This document shows positions 7,914 to 12,783 of a DNA stretch of 12,783 nt, in pieces. The stretch lies in NCBI GenBank assembly GCA_009885605.1, contig VFKK01000035.1:1-12783 (forward strand), in the 5' to 3' direction. Every line of letters starts with the position of its first letter. The stretch's first letter is position 1. Origin of the DNA: Cyclobacteriaceae bacterium. GTDB lineage: Bacteria > Bacteroidota > Bacteroidia > Cytophagales > Cyclobacteriaceae. Under the pieces are notes generated by a model, which was not told the DNA's origin, made no database searches, and saw only the letters and a program-made list of their open reading frames with translations. The position numbers and the translations under genes were made by a program.

Positions 7914-8070
7914 GATTTATTTACTTCTACTTGGGTAAGTGGGGAACCAGAAGAATGTCTGTAACATTTAATTTTAAACATGGATCAACTCTGAAAAAAG
8001 GGTGAATTTATCCCGCCTTTCTTCGGAAAAACCCCTCTTCCTGCCTAAGTTGGGCTCCCAAATGCCTCCC

Positions 8071-9318
8071 ATGCTCAATCGATTTCAAACCCTGATTTTC
8101 TTCTCTTTTATGTGCCTGATTTTTCAGGAATCGTTTGCTCAAGATCCTTCCAGAAAAGCTGTTTTCATTATTTTGGATGGGATTCCTGCTGACGTGTTGG
8201 AGCGGGTGAACACACCAAATCTGGATAAAATAGCTGCCATAGGCGGGTATTCCCGGGGATTTACCGGAGGAAAAAAAGGTGGCTATTCCGAAACCCCCAC
8301 CATCTCCGCAGTTGGATATAATAGTCTGCTTACCGGCACCTGGGCCAATAAACATAATGTCTGGGGAAATGGGATCGAGGAACCGAATTACAAATACTGG
8401 ACGATTTTCAGGTTTTTGAAAGAGGCAAGACCTGAAGCAAAAACGGCGATATTCTCAACCTGGCTGGACAATCGAACCAAGCTGATTGGGGAAGGGTTGG
8501 CGGAAACCGGTCGTCTGAAACTTGACTATCATTTCGATGGATTTGAACTGGATACGTTGAGTTACCCACACGACGAGGACAAGCGATACATTCTCACTAT
8601 TGACCATCTGGTTTCTTATGAAGCTGCGCATTATTTGAAAACTTCCGGCCCGGATCTTAGCTGGGTTTATCTCGAATACACAGATGACATCGCGCATCGG
8701 TTTGGGGATGGTCCGGAGATGGATCGGGCGGTGCAGATCGCCGATGAGCAAGTCGGGAGGATTTGGGAAGCGATTGATTTCCGGAGGAAAAATCTGAAAG
8801 AAGACTGGTTGATATTCATCACGACGGATCATGGACGCACGATTGAAGACGGCAAAGATCACGGCGGTCAATCCGATCGTGAGCGCGAAATCTGGATGGT
8901 AACCAATGCCGAAAATCTGAATTCCTATTTCAAAAACGGAGAGCCTGCGATGGTGGATATCATGCCTACAATCGCCCGATTCATGAATCTGGAAAGTCCG
9001 CAGGAACAAGCAAAGGAACTTGACGGAGTTCCATTGATCGGACCGATTTCAATAACTCAGGCGGATTTGAAAGAAACTGAAACTGAAATCATCCTGAGTT
9101 GGAAGCCGATGGAAGCTCAGGGAAAAGTGGAGATCTGGATAAGTAAAGAGAATAATTTCAAAACATCCGGTCAACCCGATTCCTATGTTTTGCTAGGTCA
9201 GTCCGAAGTTTCTTCAGGAGAATATCGAATCCAAAAAAATGAGGTTGCCGGCGATTGGGCAAAGTTCGTGCTGAAAGGGCAACACAATATGCTGAACCTT
9301 TGGAAAGTGAAGGAATGA
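8071..9318 (+). CDS. Exported alkaline phosphatase superfamily protein (type I phosphodiesterase/nucleotide pyrophosphatase-like)
   Basis: A metal-dependent phosphoester or related hydrolase predicted to be exported. Numbering is from the ATG at 8071 (415 aa). Residues 1-23 form a signal peptide: Arg4, a hydrophobic stretch from about residue 7, and cleavage after SFA before QDP. Metal and catalytic landmarks of the superfamily appear in order: FIILDG with Asp36; TPTISAVGYNSLLTG, with Ser79 at the nucleophile position; TDDIAH with Asp205/Asp206 and His209; TTDHG with Asp253 and His254; and DHGG with His264. VDIMPTIARFM (about 295-305) is the usual late helix. The last 85 residues or so look like a small beta, fibronectin-III-like domain (IILSWKP). 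Two alternative in-frame starts, ATG 8062 and GTG 8002, are possible; ATG 8071 is chosen because it gives a normal-length signal peptide. The substrate is not readable. It precedes the CE15 gene by 86 nt and the two may form an operon. Confidence 0.85.
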   Translation: MLNRFQTLIFFSFMCLIFQESFAQDPSRKAVFIILDGIPADVLERVNTPNLDKIAAIGGYSRGFTGGKKGGYSETPTISAVGYNSLLTGTWANKHNVWGNGIEEPNYKYWTIFRFLKEARPEAKTAIFSTWLDNRTKLIGEGLAETGRLKLDYHFDGFELDTLSYPHDEDKRYILTIDHLVSYEAAHYLKTSGPDLSWVYLEYTDDIAHRFGDGPEMDRAVQIADEQVGRIWEAIDFRRKNLKEDWLIFITTDHGRTIEDGKDHGGQSDREREIWMVTNAENLNSYFKNGEPAMVDIMPTIARFMNLESPQEQAKELDGVPLIGPISITQADLKETETEIILSWKPMEAQGKVEIWISKENNFKTSGQPDSYVLLGQSEVSSGEYRIQKNEVAGDWAKFVLKGQHNMLNLWKVKE

Positions 9319-9404
9319 GGATTAGCTACACTTTGCAAGTTTTATTGAGTGATCTATGTAATTTAAACTTTATTAATTATCCCGATCATTTTAACCTGAA
9401 GTCC

Positions 9405-10745
9405 ATGAGGAAGCCCATTCTGATCTTATTTTTTGGTGTTATTACCTGCCTGAGTTCATTTGCACAGCTCTCCCAACAAGCAAGGGACAGCATCAACAGA
9501 CTCAGCTCTGAAGATCATCAATTGATGATGACACGATTGGGAATTACCTCGCTTCGGCCTGGACCTTCAGGAAATCCAACTGCTGCCAACGCTGCCAATT
9601 CGGACGAAAGTAAAGCTTCTCCTTATACCAGTCTGCCCGATCCGCTTATTTTTGAGGATGGCTCACCCGTGAAAAAGGCTCAGGATTGGGAAAAGCGAAA
9701 AGTAGAAATCGCCGGACTTTTTGATGAGGAAATCTACGGTCACCTTCCCAAAAACATTCCCGGGGTTACCTGGAAAATCATTCAAGAGCGCGATAGCCTG
9801 ATTGGAGATTTTCCTGTCAAAGTCAAATCGCTAAAAGGATTGGTTGATAATTCCGAATTTCTGGCAATTGAAGTTGCGATCGACCTCACGGTTACTACTC
9901 CCGCAGCTTCTGCCAAACCTGTTCCGTTGGTTTTAGAATTCGGATGGAATTTTCCGGCAGGTATCCAGCGCCCCGCGCAAGTCGGACCTTCCTGGCAAGA
10001 GCAATTGTTGGCTCAGGGCTGGGGATATGCTATTATAATCCCTACAAGTTTTCAGGCAGATAATGGTGCGGGACTTCGATCAGGAATCATCGGTTTGGTC
10101 AACAAAGGCGAACCGAGAAAATTAAATGATTGGGGAACGCTTAGAGCTTGGGCCTGGGGAGCGAGCAGAGCAATGGATTACCTGGAAACTGATCAGAATG
10201 TGGACAGCAAACGGGTAGTTATAGAAGGACTCAGCCGATACGGAAAAGCAGCCCTTGTTGCGATGGTCGATGAACAAAGATTTGCGATGGGATTAATAGG
10301 TTCGTCCGGGGCTGGCGGAGCAAAAATTTATAGGAGAGTCTTTGGGGAACAGGTGGAAAATCTGGCTTCATCCGGAGAATATCACTGGTTTACTCCGAAT
10401 TTCATCAAGTATGCGGGACCTTTGACCCCAACTGATTTGCCGGTGGATGCACATGAAATGATAGCCCTTTGTGCACCAAGACCTGTTTTTATCAGTGTGG
10501 GTTCGCCTGAAGTGGAAGGAAACTGGATTGATGCCGAGGGAATGTTTGTGGCAGGAGTCCATGCAAGTCCGGTGTATGAGTTGCTGGGGAAAACAGGCCT
10601 TCCAACAGATGAATTTCCTCCCATCATGACCAACCTAGATTCCGGAGATATCGCTTTTCGTCAGCATGAAGGAGGTCATACAGTCGGTCCAAACTGGCCT
10701 TATTTTATTGAATGGGCGAAAAAATATTTTGAGAAGGGGCTGTGA
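9405..10745 (+). CDS. CE15-family glucuronoyl esterase-like protein, exported
   Basis: An alpha/beta hydrolase of the carbohydrate esterase 15 type. Known members cleave esters between (4-O-methyl-)glucuronate on xylan and alcohols, notably in lignin-carbohydrate linkages. The 446 residues start with a signal peptide (MRKPILILFFGVITCLSSFA, then QL). A linker with the bacterial-CE15 style LGITSLRPGPSG and LPDPL precedes the catalytic domain. The nucleophile motif GLSRYGK is at 275-281 (Ser277), corresponding to the GCSRxGK signature. SSGAGGAKIYRR (300-311), then GEYHWFTPNFIKY, and RQHEGGHT (419-426, His425) follow. The canonical acid position, 23 residues after the Ser, is Ser300 rather than Glu, so the triad acid probably comes from the W-I-D-A-E-G segment (Asp376 or Glu378), as proposed for other bacterial CE15 enzymes. 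The in-frame ATG at 9255 is rejected because it overlaps the upstream gene and buries the signal peptide. Family confidence is high; exact substrate is inferred. Confidence 0.88.
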   Translation: MRKPILILFFGVITCLSSFAQLSQQARDSINRLSSEDHQLMMTRLGITSLRPGPSGNPTAANAANSDESKASPYTSLPDPLIFEDGSPVKKAQDWEKRKVEIAGLFDEEIYGHLPKNIPGVTWKIIQERDSLIGDFPVKVKSLKGLVDNSEFLAIEVAIDLTVTTPAASAKPVPLVLEFGWNFPAGIQRPAQVGPSWQEQLLAQGWGYAIIIPTSFQADNGAGLRSGIIGLVNKGEPRKLNDWGTLRAWAWGASRAMDYLETDQNVDSKRVVIEGLSRYGKAALVAMVDEQRFAMGLIGSSGAGGAKIYRRVFGEQVENLASSGEYHWFTPNFIKYAGPLTPTDLPVDAHEMIALCAPRPVFISVGSPEVEGNWIDAEGMFVAGVHASPVYELLGKTGLPTDEFPPIMTNLDSGDIAFRQHEGGHTVGPNWPYFIEWAKKYFEKGL

Positions 10746-10775
10746 AGTTCTGATTGAAGAATAGAAATTTTCATC

Positions 10776-10801
10776 ATTTGATCCGGAGAAACGCATCAAA
10801 T
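10776..10801. repeat. Short inverted repeat in the convergent gap between the CE15 and sulfatase genes
   Basis: ATTTGAT (10776-10782) and ATCAAAT (10795-10801) are exact 7-bp inverted arms around a 12-nt loop, in the 98-bp gap where the two genes converge. The position fits a shared transcription end, but the stem is AT-rich and neither side has a run of T in the transcribed direction. A bidirectional terminator is possible but weakly supported. Confidence 0.2.
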
Positions 10802-10843
10802 CCCATAAAATCCCCAACGGAAACTCATTCGCCAAGGATAAGG

Positions 10844-12783
10844 TCATCTGTATCCTTTCGAATAAACCGTTCGATTTGTGGTCGTCACCCCACCCAATAC
10901 TCCCTCTCTCCAGGTTTCAACAATCAATTTGGGTTCCCAGGGTGCACCGGTTGGTTCTTCCAACCATAATGTTTGGGTCATTTTGCTTTGATTCCATTCT
11001 CCATTTTTTGAGTTTTGGTAAGCGAATAGGGTAGTGATTATCATTTTGTTTTCCTGCCATTTGGTACTTGAAACCTGGGGTTTTTCTGTACGCCCCATAT
11101 TTATCGTATTTTCAGTTACGGATCCATCCAGTGCATATCGGTAAGTTGTTAAAGGCTGGATTTCTCTCGGAATGAAGACGACCCTTTCTATTTCCAAATA
11201 ATCGGGTCGGTGTAAAATGGAAATTTTCTCCCCCCAACCACTGCCTAGCGAGGCTACTTTTGGCTTTTCCCCACGATTGATAACGGACACCGTATTTAAG
11301 TCAGTGGTCGACCAACTTCCTGAAAAATCGGGATTAGCCAATGAAACAGAGCGACTTTCGAAAGCTGCCCGATCGGTTCGCGTGTAAGTTGGAATAAGAC
11401 TACCGGAGCCTACAGCAGGAGGAAAGTATGGGTCAGCTGCATTGGCGCTGGCAGCAACTCTGGGATATTGAATCAGTGATTTTTCATACTCATGTACGAT
11501 CGAATCCATGATCCCAATTACCCAAGGGTAAAAATCTTTCACGTCAATTTCTTCCTGAGGATCCACACCAAGATCAAATAGTCTTACCAGGTTGTCAGGT
11601 TCAGGATCGGGTATTTCTGTTTTAAAGTTGTACCACAATTTCCAATTGTGCCATTTGACAGCCATCATACCGCCATTTCGGTTCATGATCAGGGTACTCT
11701 CACGGTTCGACGTTTTTTGAGTTCCAGCTAGAAATGGCAGCTGATTTACACCATCTATTATCCGGTCTTCCTTCAAAGTGCTTGGCACTTCGGCAGCGGC
11801 TGAGAGGGTAGCAAATAAATCGACTTCGTGTACAATTTCATTTGAAACCTGTCCTCCCTGAATACGCCCAGGCCAGCGCATGACAAATGGGGTACGAACT
11901 CCACCTTCCATGGCAGAATTATAATAACCACGCCAAGGGCCGGAGGATCCTCTCCAGGGACGTCTCATTTCTGCACCATTGTCTGAGCACCAAATCACAA
12001 TTGTATTATCTTCTATGCCCAACCTCTTCAGTTCCGATAATATCAAACCAACATTATAATCAACATCAGCCATTGAATCTCCCATATCTCCTGCCCCGGT
12101 GGTGCCTGATTTGTCCGGATGAGGCAAAGCTGGAAAATGAAGTTGGGTCATTGGGTAGTACAAAAAGAATGGCGTTCCTTTTTCTGCATTCTTTCGGATA
12201 AAATTAACCCCTCTTTCAGCTGCCTCCCGGTCTATCGTACGTCTGGCCTCCAAATCAAAAGGCTTTATCTTCTTTGAAGATTGTCCAGCAACACCCTCCC
12301 ATACATAGGGCACATCCTGGGTTTTCGGAAAACCTTTCATAGAAGTAAATTGAGAAAAATGGCTGGTGGCTGGGATTCCATACCATTCGTCAAATCCTTG
12401 ATTGGTAGGCTCGCGTTTGCCTAGCCATTGGTCTCCGCCAAGATCCCATTTACCAAAAAGAGCCGTTGCGTAGCCTACAGATTTGAGGTTCTCTGCAAGG
12501 GTGATTTCCCATAAAGTAGTTCCTGCATAATAATCATCTCCGGCACGTGCTGCATAGCGACCTGTGAGTATCGCAATCCTGGAAGGAGTACATGAATACT
12601 CCACATTGAAGTTGGTCAATCGAATGCCTTCTTTGCCCAAATTATCGATATTAGGAGTCGGTACTCCGCGAACACCGCCGTAAGAATTCACTTCACCCAC
12701 CCCTATGTTGTCCGGAAATATCAACACAATATTTGGTCGGGTTTGGGAATAGGCAGGGAGAAAAACACTCCATACTAAACCGA
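10844..12783 (-). CDS. Arylsulfatase-like formylglycine sulfatase with C-terminal beta-rich domain (partial, N-terminus cut by window edge)
   Basis: S1-type sulfatase that hydrolyses sulfate esters, predicted to be exported. The frame is open to the right edge. The first visible residues (GLVWSVFLPAYSQ) are the end of a signal peptide, followed by RPNIVLIFPDN, so the internal GTG at 12727 is not the start. Numbering is from the first complete codon (645 visible residues). Metal residues Asp24/Asn25 are followed by CTPSR at 64-68, with Cys64 the formylglycine residue matured by the FGE type of enzyme; then GKWDLGG (110-116), QLHFP with His215, SDNG (Asp267/Asn268) and EGGVRTPF (292-299). The Asn after Asp and the GPWRGYY segment fit the 'PTNQGFDEWYG' arylsulfatase subgroup. 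Two oddities: Asp113 replaces the normal His of GKWHLG, and residues about 483-643 form an extra domain opening NPDFSGSW and ending TNRTVYSKGYR, likely a lipocalin-like beta barrel. The natural substrate is unknown. Confidence 0.92.
   Translation of the reverse strand, partial: GLVWSVFLPAYSQTRPNIVLIFPDNIGVGEVNSYGGVRGVPTPNIDNLGKEGIRLTNFNVEYSCTPSRIAILTGRYAARAGDDYYAGTTLWEITLAENLKSVGYATALFGKWDLGGDQWLGKREPTNQGFDEWYGIPATSHFSQFTSMKGFPKTQDVPYVWEGVAGQSSKKIKPFDLEARRTIDREAAERGVNFIRKNAEKGTPFFLYYPMTQLHFPALPHPDKSGTTGAGDMGDSMADVDYNVGLILSELKRLGIEDNTIVIWCSDNGAEMRRPWRGSSGPWRGYYNSAMEGGVRTPFVMRWPGRIQGGQVSNEIVHEVDLFATLSAAAEVPSTLKEDRIIDGVNQLPFLAGTQKTSNRESTLIMNRNGGMMAVKWHNWKLWYNFKTEIPDPEPDNLVRLFDLGVDPQEEIDVKDFYPWVIGIMDSIVHEYEKSLIQYPRVAASANAADPYFPPAVGSGSLIPTYTRTDRAAFESRSVSLANPDFSGSWSTTDLNTVSVINRGEKPKVASLGSGWGEKISILHRPDYLEIERVVFIPREIQPLTTYRYALDGSVTENTINMGRTEKPQVSSTKWQENKMIITTLFAYQNSKNGEWNQSKMTQTLWLEEPTGAPWEPKLIVETWREGVLGGVTTTNRTVYSKGYR

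Larger units (their letters stand above)
7674..8070. other. Divergent intergenic region with no credible gene
   Basis: About 400 bp separate the minus-strand HEPN-nifJ-rnf unit from the plus-strand hydrolase pair, so both promoters should lie here. The part next to the HEPN gene is AT-rich (about 7681-7760), and a run of eight T is at 7796-7803. Two inverted repeats are listed separately. I did not find a clean Bacteroidota promoter (TTTG about 20 nt before TAnnTTTG) in either direction. A partial match, TAATTTTA at about 7969-7976, precedes the plus-strand genes. A 34-codon plus-strand frame from the ATG at 7834 has no family features and is not called. Confidence 0.5.

Noticed and set aside
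7834..7938. 34-codon plus-strand frame in the divergent intergenic region.
   Set aside because: It has no ribosome site and no recognisable features, and it spans the dyad sequences, which look regulatory rather than coding.
8002..8004. GTG as the start of the phosphodiesterase-like gene.
   Set aside because: It would put a 23-residue, non-hydrophobic leader ahead of a complete signal peptide; the ATG at 8071 (or 8062) is more likely.
8455..9009. Minus-strand open frame of 184 codons opposite the phosphodiesterase-like gene.
   Set aside because: It is antisense to the conserved catalytic region of that gene and resembles no protein family.
9255..9257. In-frame ATG as the start of the CE15 gene.
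   Set aside because: It overlaps the preceding gene and places the signal peptide 50 residues inside the protein; the ATG at 9405 fits an exported enzyme.
12725..12727. GTG as the start of the sulfatase.
   Set aside because: The frame continues upstream through RPNI and a signal-peptide end to the window edge, so this is an internal Val codon and the gene is cut by the edge.

Overview
The window reads as a chromosomal stretch of a Bacteroidota bacterium, plausibly a marine or plant-polymer-degrading Cytophagia/Cyclobacteriaceae-like organism. The base composition is moderate, Shine-Dalgarno sites are nearly absent, and the secreted proteins have signal peptides ending in the 'FAQ/YSQ' style common in that phylum. 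They belong to families (sulfatase, CE15 esterase, alkaline-phosphatase-like hydrolase) that are abundant there. The taxon is inferred from protein style, not from a marker gene.

Left part (1-7673, all minus strand): an energy-metabolism cluster, read right to left. It starts with a small HEPN-fold protein (7673-7311). A very large pyruvate:ferredoxin/flavodoxin oxidoreductase follows (nifJ/por type, 7177-2261), then rnfC (2242-905) and rnfD (912 to beyond the left edge, overlapping rnfC by 8 nt). PFOR would produce acetyl-CoA and low-potential electrons; Rnf would pass these to NAD+ while pumping Na+ or H+. Two points stand out. nifJ sits where Bacteroidota operons usually carry rnfB. The PFOR is about 400 residues longer than the classical enzyme, with two internal insertions and an extra C-terminal single-cluster ferredoxin-like domain.

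Middle (7674-8070): a divergent intergenic region of about 400 bp with no credible gene. It holds a perfect 8+8 dyad (7896-7913) and a second 8-bp inverted repeat (7841-7889), which are candidate operators for the two divergent units.

Right part: two plus-strand genes for exported hydrolases, an alkaline-phosphatase-superfamily phosphodiesterase-like protein (8071-9318) and a CE15 glucuronoyl-esterase-like protein (9405-10745). A minus-strand formylglycine sulfatase converges on them (10844 to beyond the right edge). It carries an unusual C-terminal beta-rich domain, and an Asp replaces the usual active-site His in its GKWHLG motif. These three point to extracytoplasmic breakdown of uronate-containing or sulfated polysaccharides, but no SusC/SusD pair or glycoside hydrolase is visible here.

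No RNA genes, CRISPR arrays, insertion sequences or obvious phage genes were seen. The most notable candidate for something under-described is the HEPN - extended PFOR - rnfCD arrangement.
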